Positions 7,951-14,993 are shown, counted from the first letter of the stretch. The stretch: 23,321 nucleotides of DNA from Candidatus Gastranaerophilales bacterium (GCA_910587245.1 CAJULX010000030.1:1-23321), one strand, 5' to 3'. The notes: a model not told the origin generated them from the sequence alone. Program-made: numbers and translations.

Positions 7951-8457
7951 TTACAAATTCTTAATATTTACAAATTGGTTACTGCGGCTCATAGCTATTT
8001 TCCCGCTTCTTACAAATTCTTTAACGCCGTAAGGCTTGATTAATTCCGCAAGCGCCTGAATTTGCTTTTCAGAACCCACCGTTTGAATTGTATAAGATTT
8101 ATCGGTCACATCAATTATTTTTGAGCCCGTAGCATCTACTATTCTTAAAATATCGGATTTTTCCTCATCCTTGCAATTTAATTTTACAAGCGCCACTTCG
8201 CATTCAAGCGCCTCGTTTAAATTTAAATCCGCAACCTTGATAACGGGAATCAGGCGGTTTAACTGTTTATTAATCTGCTCAATTGCCGCATTGTCGCCAT
8301 CCGTTACAATTGTAATTCTTGAATACAATCTGTCGATAGTGGGTGCAACGGTTAAGCTTTCAATGTTGTATCCGCGCCCTGAAAAAAGGTCTACCACGCG
8401 CGAAAGCACTCCTGATTCATTCGTAACGAGTATTGAAATTGTATGAAAAACGCCCAT
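7951..8457 (-). CDS. ilvN: Acetolactate synthase small (regulatory) subunit
   Basis: A 168-aa regulatory subunit that binds the IlvB catalytic subunit and confers valine feedback inhibition. An N-terminal ACT domain (about 4-80) has the family signature GVLSRVVDLFSGRGYNIESL. The C-terminal half (about 85-165) is the ALS_ss_C domain. Length is typical (about 160-175 aa). It follows ilvB by 48 bp on the same strand, with AAGGAA upstream of the ATG, so the two form the usual ilvBN pair. No ilvC is visible in the window. Confidence 0.94.
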   Translation of the reverse strand: MGVFHTISILVTNESGVLSRVVDLFSGRGYNIESLTVAPTIDRLYSRITIVTDGDNAAIEQINKQLNRLIPVIKVADLNLNEALECEVALVKLNCKDEEKSDILRIVDATGSKIIDVTDKSYTIQTVGSEKQIQALAELIKPYGVKEFVRSGKIAMSRSNQFVNIKNL

Positions 8458-8505
8458 TTATTAAATTCCTTATTTGTCTTTAGCTTTGCCGCACAAGCCT
8501 TACAG

Positions 8506-10221
8506 CTATTTTACGGCACATTCGTTTGATAATAATACTTTTGTTAAAGGTTCGCCCGCAAGTACCCACGGATAAACCATCTCACAGCTTTCAACCACAA
8601 AATCAATGAAAACGGGAGATTTTGATTCAATTGCCTTTATAATTGCAGGCTCAATCTCATCTTCGTGTTCCACGCGAATACCCACAGCACCGTATGCTTC
8701 CGCCACTTTTACAAAATCCGGTGCGGAAATTTTTGTTTCACTGTAGTGTTTGTTGAAAAGTTTTTCCTGCCACTGGCGCACCATACCGAGGTATCCGTTA
8801 TTTATAATACAGTTTATTACCTTAAAACCGTAATCTACACATGTTGCAAGCTCTTGAATATTCATCTGGATTGAGCCGTCGCCCGCTATATTTAATACAA
8901 GCTGTTCCGGTTTTCCGGCACATGCACCCATTGCAGCGGGGAACCCAAAGCCCATAGTGCCCAAGCCGCCTGATGTTATGAGTTTTCTCGGTTCGTTAAA
9001 TTCAAACAGCTGAGCCGCCCACATCTGGTGCTGTCCTACTTCCGTGCAGACAATCGGCTGATATTTTTTTGTTAATTCATAAAGTTTTTGTATAACGGTA
9101 ATTGCGCTTAATTTGTCTCCCGTAAACGGCGGAATAGCGCGTTTTTGCTTCCATTCATCAATTTGAGCAAACCATTTATCTTTATCATCTTTATAAATAT
9201 TCGGCTGTTTTTTCTCGAAATATTCAATCATCCCAAGAAGTACATTTTTGCAATCTCCTACAATCGGGATATCTGCCTTAACGTTTTTAGAGATTGAACA
9301 CGGGTCGATATCAACATGGATTACGTGCGAGTCTCTTGCAAAACGTTTTAAACACCCTGTAATTCTGTCGTTAAAGCGTGTACCCAGTGCAAGAATTACA
9401 TCCGCATGAACAACGGCATAATTTGCCCAGTAATTCCCGTGCATGCCAAGCATTCCAAGGCTTGATTCCAATGAATCGGGATAGGTTCCCGTTCCCATAA
9501 GGGTATGGGTTACGGGTGCCTGAATTAATTGTGCGAATTTTTGTAATTCTTTATGTGCATCGCTCATTAAAACGCCGCCGCCTGAAATAATAACGGGTCT
9601 GTGAGCTTCCGTTAACATTTTAACCGCTTTTGCAATTTGAAGCGGATGCCCTTTATAATTCGGGTTGTACCCTACAAGTTTGATTGTTTCAGGGTATTCA
9701 AAAGTTGATTTTGCGGTCTGTACATCTTTTGGCAAATCAATTACAACAGGCCCGGGTTTTCCCGTGGTTGCAATGTGAAAAGCCTCTTTTATAACGCGCG
9801 GAATATCTTTGATATCTTTTACAAGGTAATTATGCTTGCAGCAGGAGCGCGTAATGCCTACAATATCAGCTTCCTGAAATGCGTCGTTCCCGATTTGCGC
9901 CAAGCCTACCTGTCCCGTTAAAACAACAATCGGATATCCGTCATAATATGCGTTTGCAATACCCGTAATAGTGTTACAAGCTCCGGGACCTGATGTTACA
10001 AGGGCTACGCCGCATTTGCCCGTTGCTCTTGCGTATCCTTCCGCAGCATGGATTGCAGCCTGTTCATGGCGCACAAGGTAGTGTTTGATTTCATTTTGCG
10101 TATAAAGTGCATCATAAATTTTTATAACCTGCCCGCCGGGGTATCCGAAAATTTCCGTTACACCCTCTTGTACAAGGGATTTTAAGATTATTTCGGCGCC
10201 TGAATATAATTCTTTTGTCAT
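8506..10221 (-). CDS. ilvB: Acetolactate synthase large (catalytic) subunit
   Basis: A 571-aa thiamine-diphosphate enzyme that condenses two pyruvates to acetolactate, or pyruvate with 2-oxobutyrate, in the first common step of branched-chain amino acid synthesis. Visible motifs are FGYPGG (substrate channel), the catalytic Glu in RHEQAAIHAAEGYAR (E53), the central FAD/Rossmann-like domain, and the ThDP/Mg motif GDGSIQMN (447-454) to NNGYLGMVRQWQ. The frame extends 6 codons upstream to a TTG at 10239. I chose the ATG at 10221 because GGAG lies 12 nt before it and the TTG has no ribosome site. It is transcribed divergently from the SulP gene from an overlapping promoter. Confidence 0.94.
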   Translation of the reverse strand: MTKELYSGAEIILKSLVQEGVTEIFGYPGGQVIKIYDALYTQNEIKHYLVRHEQAAIHAAEGYARATGKCGVALVTSGPGACNTITGIANAYYDGYPIVVLTGQVGLAQIGNDAFQEADIVGITRSCCKHNYLVKDIKDIPRVIKEAFHIATTGKPGPVVIDLPKDVQTAKSTFEYPETIKLVGYNPNYKGHPLQIAKAVKMLTEAHRPVIISGGGVLMSDAHKELQKFAQLIQAPVTHTLMGTGTYPDSLESSLGMLGMHGNYWANYAVVHADVILALGTRFNDRITGCLKRFARDSHVIHVDIDPCSISKNVKADIPIVGDCKNVLLGMIEYFEKKQPNIYKDDKDKWFAQIDEWKQKRAIPPFTGDKLSAITVIQKLYELTKKYQPIVCTEVGQHQMWAAQLFEFNEPRKLITSGGLGTMGFGFPAAMGACAGKPEQLVLNIAGDGSIQMNIQELATCVDYGFKVINCIINNGYLGMVRQWQEKLFNKHYSETKISAPDFVKVAEAYGAVGIRVEHEDEIEPAIIKAIESKSPVFIDFVVESCEMVYPWVLAGEPLTKVLLSNECAVK

Positions 10222-10278
10222 ACTTTGATTTAACTCCAAAAAGTGTATTTTAAAAATTATTTTTTAAAAAGTTTTTGT

Positions 10279-10284
10279 TATAAT
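10279..10284 (+). promoter_or_regulatory. -10 element of the SulP gene promoter
   Basis: TATAAT at 10279-10284, preceded by TG in extended -10 spacing (TGTTATAAT). Only 11 bp separate it from the ATG at 10296, predicting a 5-nt or shorter leader with no Shine-Dalgarno sequence. It lies 3 bp from the oppositely oriented ilvB -10. Confidence 0.65.
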
Positions 10285-10287
10285 CAA

Positions 10288-10317
10288 ATTATACTATGAA
10301 TATAAGAAATGTGTCAG
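10288..10317 (-). promoter_or_regulatory. ilvBN promoter, overlapping the SulP start
   Basis: On the minus strand CTGACA (10317-10312), 18 bp, TATAAT (10293-10288). The -35 lies inside the first codons of the SulP gene, so polymerases on the two promoters should exclude each other. The predicted ilvB leader is about 60 nt, with no leader peptide seen. Confidence 0.6.
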
Positions 10318-11948
10318 GAGATTTAATAGGCGGTTTTATTGCGGCGGCTATAGCGCTTCCGCAGGCGCTTGCTTTCGGTACCATGACAGGCGCCGGGGCA
10401 TTATCGGGTCTTTACGGCGCAATGTTTTTATGTCTTTTTAGCGGGTTTTTCGGAATAAATGTTCCCTTAATTTCAGGCCCCACAGGCCCGACAGCTATAA
10501 TTATCGCATCGATTTATGCAAGCCTCGGCGGCAATTTAAATGCATTATGGGCGGTTTTATTTTTAGCAAGTGTTTTTCAAATTATTTTGTCTTTTACAAA
10601 AATCCCCAACCTTGTAAAATATGTGCCGTATCCTGTAATATCAGGCTTTATGAATGGTGTCGGCGTTATTCTTATTATTTTGCAGATTGCTCCGCTGATG
10701 GGTTTAAAAGCTTATTCTACGCCAATTTCCACTTTTAAAAATTTATCTCATATATTATCAAATATAAATACGGATGCTCTTGTAATCGGCTTGTTCAGCC
10801 TCGGGGTTTTAATTTATACCCCTAAAATTATAAAAAAATATATCCCGTCTGAAATTTTTGCAATAATTTTCGGTACGATTTTTGCCTTCTGCTACAAAAT
10901 GGATGTGCCGACTATTTCGGGATTAACGGGCACTTTGCCTTCAATTGTTACGGCTGACTTTTCAAATATAATAAGAATTTCAACCCTTGCTGTTATGGTT
11001 GCCGTGATATGTTCAACGGAAAGCCTAATGAGCGGGCTTGTTGTAACCTCTTTAACCAAAAAGAAAATTAATAATCAGACCCTTATTTTTGCACAGGGGA
11101 TAGGAAACTCCATAGCTTCGCTTTTTGGCGGAATTTCAGGTGCAGGCGCTGCCATGCGCTCCGTTGCGGCAATTAAAACAGGTGCAACAACAAAACTGTC
11201 CACGATTTTTTGCGGAGTATTGATACTTTTTGCAATTCTATACGGGGATGAACTTGTAAATATGGTGCCCATGGCAACGCTTGCGGCTATTTTAATACGT
11301 GTCGGCTATAATATCATTGATACAAAGCTTTTAAAAGTACTCCACTGTGCGCCGAAAGAAGATTTAACGGTGATGCTGCTTGTTTTCCTGCTTACGATTT
11401 TTCACGATATTATTTTTGCGGTAGGGGTGGGTATTACGCTTTCGGCGGCGCTTTTTGCAAAACAGCTTGCAGATAAAACAACGCTTAATATTAAAGAAGT
11501 GGACGATAATGAAATTTTAAGGCTTGAAAAAAGACTGCACGATGAGAGCGATTATAAAATAAGAGTTGTACATATTCAGGGCGAGTTTTTCTTTGGTTCC
11601 GCTTCGCAGATTATTTCGCAGTTTGAAGAATTGCTCGGCACAAAACATATAATTCTATGCTATGATTCGGATAGAAGGCTTGATATAAGTGCTGTTTTTG
11701 CACTTGAAGATATTTTAACAAGGTTGAAATCTCAAGGGGTGAAAGTTTATCTTGTTTTAAGAAATGTGGAAATTTTAAGACAGATTAATGAATTAAACAT
11801 TGAAAGACAGCTTGAAGATGATGAAATTTTCTTTGAAGAAATTGATGCAATTCAAAAGGCAAAAGAAGAATTCAGAAATTATGTAAAGCTGGAGAATAGC
11901 CGCACGGCGAATAAAAAACGCGGATTTTTGTTTCATTTTAAAAAGTAA
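10296..11948 (+). CDS. SulP family anion transporter with C-terminal STAS domain
   Basis: A 550-aa inner-membrane transporter. Residues 10 to about 400 hold the multi-helix SulP core, with typical loops ALPQALAFG near the start and ISGPTGPTAII. The cytoplasmic STAS domain follows at about 415-520, including CYDSDRRLDISAVFALEDIL, where the serine of DIS is at the usual phosphorylatable position. Family substrates are sulfate, bicarbonate (BicA type in Cyanobacteria) or dicarboxylates, and sequence alone does not decide. There is no ribosome site before the ATG, because the -10 box sits only 11 bp upstream. A downstream start would delete the first membrane helix, so I keep this one. Desulfoferrodoxin follows 72 bp later. 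Confidence 0.9.
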   Translation: MNIRNVSGDLIGGFIAAAIALPQALAFGTMTGAGALSGLYGAMFLCLFSGFFGINVPLISGPTGPTAIIIASIYASLGGNLNALWAVLFLASVFQIILSFTKIPNLVKYVPYPVISGFMNGVGVILIILQIAPLMGLKAYSTPISTFKNLSHILSNINTDALVIGLFSLGVLIYTPKIIKKYIPSEIFAIIFGTIFAFCYKMDVPTISGLTGTLPSIVTADFSNIIRISTLAVMVAVICSTESLMSGLVVTSLTKKKINNQTLIFAQGIGNSIASLFGGISGAGAAMRSVAAIKTGATTKLSTIFCGVLILFAILYGDELVNMVPMATLAAILIRVGYNIIDTKLLKVLHCAPKEDLTVMLLVFLLTIFHDIIFAVGVGITLSAALFAKQLADKTTLNIKEVDDNEILRLEKRLHDESDYKIRVVHIQGEFFFGSASQIISQFEELLGTKHIILCYDSDRRLDISAVFALEDILTRLKSQGVKVYLVLRNVEILRQINELNIERQLEDDEIFFEEIDAIQKAKEEFRNYVKLENSRTANKKRGFLFHFKK

Positions 11949-11989
11949 TGTTTCGGGGATATTCCTTTTTTTGGATAAGTCCTGAAACA
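11949..11989 (+). repeat. Inverted repeat between the SulP gene and desulfoferrodoxin
   Basis: TGTTTCGGGG (11949-11958) can pair with TCCTGAAACA (11980-11989), 10 pairs with two G-U wobbles. It is followed by TATTTTG, a poor U-run, so it may be a weak terminator, a processing site or an attenuator ahead of the redox genes. Confidence 0.4.
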
Positions 11990-12020
11990 TATTTTGGGAC
12001 GACAGTAAAAGGATTATAAA

Positions 12021-12467
12021 ATGACACAAAAATTGGAACTTTACAGATGCAATGTCTGCAAAAATATTGTAGAAGTTGTATTAAACGGGGATGGCGCGCT
12101 TGTGTGCTGTGGCGAAGAGATGGAATTATTAATTCCCGCTTCAAGCGATTCAGAGGGCTCTTGCAGTATTGACGGTAACTGCGGCAAAAATGAAAAACAT
12201 GTGCCCGTTATTGATTACGAATGCGAAGGTGCAGGGGTAAAAATCAGAGTGGGGGAGTTTCCTCACCCGATGGAGGAGAGCCACTACATACAATTCATTG
12301 AAGCAATTTCAAAAAGCGGAAAAACTATCCATAGAGAATACTTATACCCTAATGAAGAACCGCAGATTACAATAAACTGCAGAAGCAATCTTGGAAAAGC
12401 AGACGGGCTGAAAGCAAGAGAATACTGCAATCTTCATGGTTTATACATAAGTAAAGAAGGGGAATAA
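12021..12467 (+). CDS. dfx: Desulfoferrodoxin (2Fe superoxide reductase)
   Basis: A 148-aa cytoplasmic enzyme that reduces superoxide to peroxide without making oxygen, typical of anaerobes. The N-terminal desulforedoxin-type center I has C10, C13, C29 and C30. The catalytic center II has the His4-Cys set H60, H82, H88, H139 and C136, with the reactive-loop Glu-Lys before H60 (E58, K59, in NEKHVPVI). All ligands are present. The linker between the two centers is lengthened (about 40-56) and holds two extra Cys (C48, C54), which is not usual. AAAGGA lies before the ATG. Ferritin begins 3 nt after its stop, giving an oxidative-stress/iron operon. Confidence 0.95.
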   Translation: MTQKLELYRCNVCKNIVEVVLNGDGALVCCGEEMELLIPASSDSEGSCSIDGNCGKNEKHVPVIDYECEGAGVKIRVGEFPHPMEESHYIQFIEAISKSGKTIHREYLYPNEEPQITINCRSNLGKADGLKAREYCNLHGLYISKEGE

Positions 12468-12470
12468 AAA

Positions 12471-12974
12471 ATGAAAATGGATGAAAAACTTTTGGAAGAT
12501 TTAAACGCCCAATTAAACCGTGAATTTTTTGCTTCCTATCTTTATTTTGGTATGGCAACGTATTTTACGGCTATTAATATGGAAGGCTTTGCAAAACTTA
12601 CAAAAAACCATGCAAAAGAAGAACTTGAACATGCTAAAAGAATTTATGATTATATAATTTTGCGCGATGAAAAGGTTAATTTGTTAAAAATTGATGCACC
12701 CGATATGGATTGGAATAATTCTATTGATGCGATAAATGCGGCTTTAGACCATGAAAAATTTGTAACCGAAAATATCCACAGAATTTATAAAGAAGCTAAA
12801 GAAAAAAATGATTACGCACTTGAAGTTTTTATGCAGTGGTTTATAAGCGAGCAGGTCGAAGAAGAACACCTTTTCCAATCAATGCTTGATAAAATGAGCC
12901 ATATTAAAGATTGCGAATGTGAAATTATAAATATTGACCGCGAATTAAAAATTGAAAATAATTATGTGGAATAA
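12471..12974 (+). CDS. ftnA: Bacterial non-heme ferritin
   Basis: A 167-aa four-helix-bundle iron-storage protein that oxidises Fe(II) and mineralises it within a 24-mer shell. Ferroxidase ligands by alignment in my head to E. coli FtnA are E18, E51, H54, E95, Q128 and E131 (in SEQVEEE), all present. There is no heme-binding Met pattern of bacterioferritin. It sits 3 nt after desulfoferrodoxin, with AAGGGG spanning the dfx stop as ribosome site; a second ATG two codons in is possible. Coupling to a superoxide reductase makes sense: the reductase yields peroxide, and ferritin removes the iron that would drive Fenton chemistry. A terminator follows at 13000-13027. Confidence 0.94.
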   Translation: MKMDEKLLEDLNAQLNREFFASYLYFGMATYFTAINMEGFAKLTKNHAKEELEHAKRIYDYIILRDEKVNLLKIDAPDMDWNNSIDAINAALDHEKFVTENIHRIYKEAKEKNDYALEVFMQWFISEQVEEEHLFQSMLDKMSHIKDCECEIINIDRELKIENNYVE

Positions 12975-12999
12975 AACCCTCTAATATATATTAATGTTC

Positions 13000-13027
13000 A
13001 AAGCCCCTTTTTAACGGGGCTTTATTG
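13000..13027 (+). terminator. Terminator of the dfx-ftnA operon
   Basis: Stem AAAGCCCC (13000-13007) pairs with GGGGCTTT (13016-13023) around an 8-nt loop, followed by ATTGTTTT. It overlaps the end region of the convergent 59-aa gene. Confidence 0.8.
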
Positions 13028-13029
13028 TT

Positions 13030-13209
13030 TTATAACACTTGTAAAATACTGTTAAATTTATCTTTCATGATGTTGTTGAGGTAGAGAAATTCGGGATTTA
13101 ATTCGCCGGTTTCTCTGTGGTATGAAATGGCGTCTGTTAAAATTGAATTCAAATAATTTAATCCAGTTATTTCTTCCTTAATGAAATCCAGTTTTTCTTT
13201 ATCGTTCAT
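13030..13209 (-). CDS. Small protein, 59 aa, unknown
   Basis: A short ORF reading MNDKEKLDFIKEEITGLNYL at its start and ending KDKFNSILQVL. It is predicted to be mostly helical and soluble, with no known domain. Support is better than for most ORFs of this size: a strong AAAGGAG lies 10 nt before the ATG, a TTGCGA-N16-TATTAT promoter fits just upstream (13261-13234), and the stop abuts a terminator hairpin. It is divergent from the XRE regulator gene. Alternating leucine/isoleucine spacing would suit a helical hairpin or a small dimerising protein. Function unknown; it may belong to the adjacent micro-gene cluster. Confidence 0.68.
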   Translation of the reverse strand: MNDKEKLDFIKEEITGLNYLNSILTDAISYHRETGELNPEFLYLNNIMKDKFNSILQVL

Positions 13210-13233
13210 TTTAAAAAATCTCCTTTGATATCT

Positions 13234-13261
13234 ATAATATAATGTTTTCTATTTGTCGCAA
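13234..13261 (-). promoter_or_regulatory. Promoter of the 59-aa gene
   Basis: On the minus strand TTGCGA (13261-13256), 16 bp, TATTAT (13239-13234). It predicts a leader of about 18 nt that includes the AAAGGAG ribosome site. Confidence 0.5.
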
Positions 13262-13292
13262 CTCATATGGCGAACATTATCAATAGCATTGA

Positions 13293-13321
13293 TTGTGTTA
13301 ACTGTGCTGCAAACTTATAGT
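13293..13321 (+). promoter_or_regulatory. Promoter of the XRE regulator, leaderless layout
   Basis: TTGTGT (13293-13298), 17 bp, TATAGT (13316-13321), then 6 bp to the ATG at 13328. The predicted transcription start coincides with the A of the start codon, and no Shine-Dalgarno sequence precedes the gene. Confidence 0.5.
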
Positions 13322-13327
13322 TTAAAA

Positions 13328-13540
13328 ATGAATGAATTTTATTTACAAAAATTTGCAAAACATTTACGAAATTTAAGAAAAGAAAAAGGACTTGTGCAAG
13401 ACGATTTTGATTGTAAAAAGATTTCCCGCTCAATGTATTCTCATATTGAACTTGCAACATCGGATGTTACACTTTCTAAAATAAAAGCTATTGCAGATAT
13501 CCTCGGAGTTCATCCTAAAGATTTGTTTGATTTTGATTAA
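13328..13540 (+). CDS. XRE family transcriptional regulator, single HTH domain
   Basis: A 70-aa protein that is essentially one Cro/C1-type helix-turn-helix. FAKHLRNLRKEKGLVQDDF forms helices 1-2, ISRSMYSHIELATSDVTL the recognition region, and KIKAIADILGVHPKDLFDFD the closing helices. The open frame begins with a TTG at 13253, but the domain starts at the ATG 13328 and the promoter lies between the two, so I use 13328. It is the first of three small plus-strand genes, followed by two small membrane proteins. A regulator of this size often controls its own cluster; the repeat CAATAGCATTG at 13281-13291 could be an operator half, but this is weak. Target unknown. Confidence 0.8.
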   Translation: MNEFYLQKFAKHLRNLRKEKGLVQDDFDCKKISRSMYSHIELATSDVTLSKIKAIADILGVHPKDLFDFD

Positions 13541-13560
13541 TATTGAAACAATGATATAAT
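13533..13560 (+). promoter_or_regulatory. Strong promoter between the XRE gene and the membrane-protein gene
   Basis: TTGATT (13533-13538), 16 bp, TATAAT (13555-13560), with TGA before the -10 giving a complete extended -10 (TGATATAAT). The -35 overlaps the last codons and stop of the XRE gene. An ATG stands 6 bp after the -10 at 13567. Confidence 0.65.
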
Positions 13561-13625
13561 CAACATATGAATGAATTACCAAAGTAAGAGTAAATAATTT
13601 AATTTCACTAAGGCAGTCACTGTTA

Positions 13626-13817
13626 GTGCTCTTGCCCGTGCTTATCGGCGGAACGGTCGGGATGGTGTTTGTAAACGGGCATGTACTTTTAAGAATTATG
13701 TTGATTATCCTTGGAGTATTTTTTACGGGTGTTATGATTTTTAGCTTATGTAAAACAATAACCGAATTAAATCGGTGCATATATGGATATAATAGGAGAA
13801 ATAATGAATATAAATAA
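13626..13817 (+). CDS. Small two-helix membrane protein, possibly frameshifted at its 5' end
   Basis: From a GTG at 13626 it encodes 63 aa: a first hydrophobic helix (LLPVLIGGTVGMVF), a short loop (VNGH), a second helix (LRIMLIILGVFFTGVMIF), and a polar, basic tail (RCIYGYNRRNNEYK). No family recognised. The start is doubtful. The strong upstream promoter points to an ATG at 13567, which opens MNELPK and then stops. One base less or more in the AAA run at 13581-13583 would join this to the downstream frame, giving MNELPKVRVNNLISLRQSLL and then the helices, about 83 aa in total. It could thus be a frameshifted gene, a sequencing slip or a recoded gene. Otherwise translation starts at the GTG with only a weak AAGG site. 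Its end overlaps the next gene by 14 bp. Confidence 0.55.
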   Translation: MLLPVLIGGTVGMVFVNGHVLLRIMLIILGVFFTGVMIFSLCKTITELNRCIYGYNRRNNEYK

Positions 13818-13938
13818 CATACTTGAAATTTTTGTTGCAATATCAATGGTAATTATTGTCTTCGGGGCAAGTTATTGTTTAATGCTTGCTTCAACACATC
13901 CTGTTGATAAAGAAGTAAAAACGGATTCTAATTGTTAG
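13804..13938 (+). CDS. Small single-helix membrane protein, 44 aa
   Basis: Starts MNINNILEIFVAISMVIIVF, a membrane helix of about 20 residues near the N-terminus, then GASYCLMLAS and a polar tail ending KTDSNC. It has a strong AGGAG 5 nt before the ATG and overlaps the preceding membrane-protein gene by 14 bp in another frame, indicating coupled translation. The stop codon overlaps the stop of nth on the opposite strand (13935-13938). Its small size, single helix and good ribosome site suggest a real small membrane protein. Function unknown; partner of the two-helix protein is the natural guess. Confidence 0.62.
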   Translation: MNINNILEIFVAISMVIIVFGASYCLMLASTHPVDKEVKTDSNC

Positions 13939-14576
13939 CTTATCCTTTTCTTGCAGTATTTTTCAATTGAACATTCTGCACAGTTTGGCTTTTGAGGTTT
14001 ACAGATATTCTGTCCGTGTGTCACCAGAAGCGTATTAAAATCTATCCAGTATTTTTCAGGCAGTTTTTCCCTTAGTGCAAATTCTGTTTCCTCGGGGTTT
14101 TTTGTTTCAACATACCCGAGGCGGTTTGAAATTCTGTGAACATGTACATCCACGCATATTGCAGGTTTATTAAATCCCTTTGTTAATACAAGATTTGCGG
14201 TTTTTCGCCCCACCCCTTTAAATTTTACAAGTTCTTCAATTTCATCAGGCACTTTTGAATTATACTTTTCAATTAATTCCTTTGATAAATTAATAATCTG
14301 CTCTGCCTTATTTTGATAAAAACCTACAGGGTAAATGGCTTTTGCAAGAGTATCGATATCAAGTTTTGAAATTTCTTCGGGTGTTTTGCCTAAAGAAAGC
14401 ATTCTCATGGCACAGGGGTATGTTGTTTTATCATTTGTTCTCAGGCTTAAAATGCAGCAAATTAAAACAAGATAAGGGTCTGCCACATCTTCCATAAATT
14501 TTACAAATTCCGTTTGGACTACCCTGTTTGTCGAATTGTCTTTTCTTAAGTTTTCAACTATTTTATCAATATTCAT
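13935..14576 (-). CDS. nth: Endonuclease III (DNA glycosylase/AP lyase)
   Basis: A 213-aa base-excision repair enzyme that removes oxidised pyrimidines and cleaves the abasic site. The helix-hairpin-helix is LVKFKGVGRKTANLVL, with the catalytic Lys K125 and the general-acid/base Asp D143 in VDVHVHRISNRLG. The C-terminal 4Fe-4S cluster has the exact spacing C-x6-C-x2-C-x5-C (C192, C199, C202, C208). The damage-recognition loop reads SLRTND rather than the SAQ/ST-type of E. coli, a variant seen in other Nth branches. The frame extends to a TTG at 14621; the ATG at 14576 fits the family start, though no Shine-Dalgarno precedes it. Divergent from thioredoxin (76-bp gap). Confidence 0.92.
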   Translation of the reverse strand: MNIDKIVENLRKDNSTNRVVQTEFVKFMEDVADPYLVLICCILSLRTNDKTTYPCAMRMLSLGKTPEEISKLDIDTLAKAIYPVGFYQNKAEQIINLSKELIEKYNSKVPDEIEELVKFKGVGRKTANLVLTKGFNKPAICVDVHVHRISNRLGYVETKNPEETEFALREKLPEKYWIDFNTLLVTHGQNICKPQKPNCAECSIEKYCKKRIS

Positions 14577-14588
14577 ACTGATACATTT

Positions 14589-14617
14589 TTGACATATAAT
14601 ACGGTCATGATTATAAT
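14589..14617 (+). promoter_or_regulatory. Consensus sigma70 promoter of thioredoxin
   Basis: TTGACA (14589-14594), exactly 17 bp, TATAAT (14612-14617), a full match to both consensus hexamers and the ideal spacing. The predicted start is near 14624 and the leader carries AAAGGAG. This is the best promoter in the window and implies strong constitutive expression. Confidence 0.85.
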
Positions 14618-14652
14618 ACAAACATATATTTTAAAGGAGATTTAAAGCTTTT

Positions 14653-14979
14653 ATGAGTAATGCTATTGATATAACGGATTCTACTTTTGAAAGTGAAGTT
14701 TTAAAGAATGATTCAATTACGGTTGTAGATTTCTGGGCGCCCTGGTGCGGGCCTTGCAGAAAAATGGGGCCTGTTTTAGATGAAATTGCGGGTGAATTTG
14801 AAGGTAAAATAAGAGTTGCAAAAATAAATACTGATGAAAATCTTAAAACCGCAAAAGAATACCAGATTTCAGGACTTCCGAGTATTGTAATCTTTAAAAA
14901 CGGCGAAGCAAAGGAAACCCTTGTAGGTTTAATGCCGAAATCCGCCATCGTGTCAAATATTGAAAAGTATTTAGGGTAG
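14653..14979 (+). CDS. trxA: Thioredoxin
   Basis: A 108-aa canonical thioredoxin, the general disulfide reductant of the cytoplasm. The active site is WCGPC (C32, C35), with buried D26 in VVDFWAP and the cis-proline P76 in SGLPSIVIF. There is no signal peptide. The ribosome site AAAGGAG is about 12 nt from the ATG, slightly long. It has its own consensus promoter and terminator, so it is monocistronic. Likely partners in this window are iron and redox proteins, but no thioredoxin reductase is encoded here. Confidence 0.97.
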   Translation: MSNAIDITDSTFESEVLKNDSITVVDFWAPWCGPCRKMGPVLDEIAGEFEGKIRVAKINTDENLKTAKEYQISGLPSIVIFKNGEAKETLVGLMPKSAIVSNIEKYLG

Positions 14980-14993
14980 AAAGTTTATAAAAT

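Noticed and set aside
11793..12029. Minus-strand open frame opposite the end of the SulP gene
   Set aside because: No ribosome site or promoter, and it overlaps strongly supported coding sequence.
13253..13327. N-terminal extension of the XRE regulator from a TTG, giving a hydrophobic leader
   Set aside because: No ribosome site, the promoter lies within this stretch, and the HTH family fold begins at the ATG 13328.
13567..13587. Six-codon leader peptide MNELPK regulating the membrane-protein gene
   Set aside because: No regulatory codons, and no attenuator hairpin between it and the GTG at 13626. A frameshifted start of the same protein is simpler.
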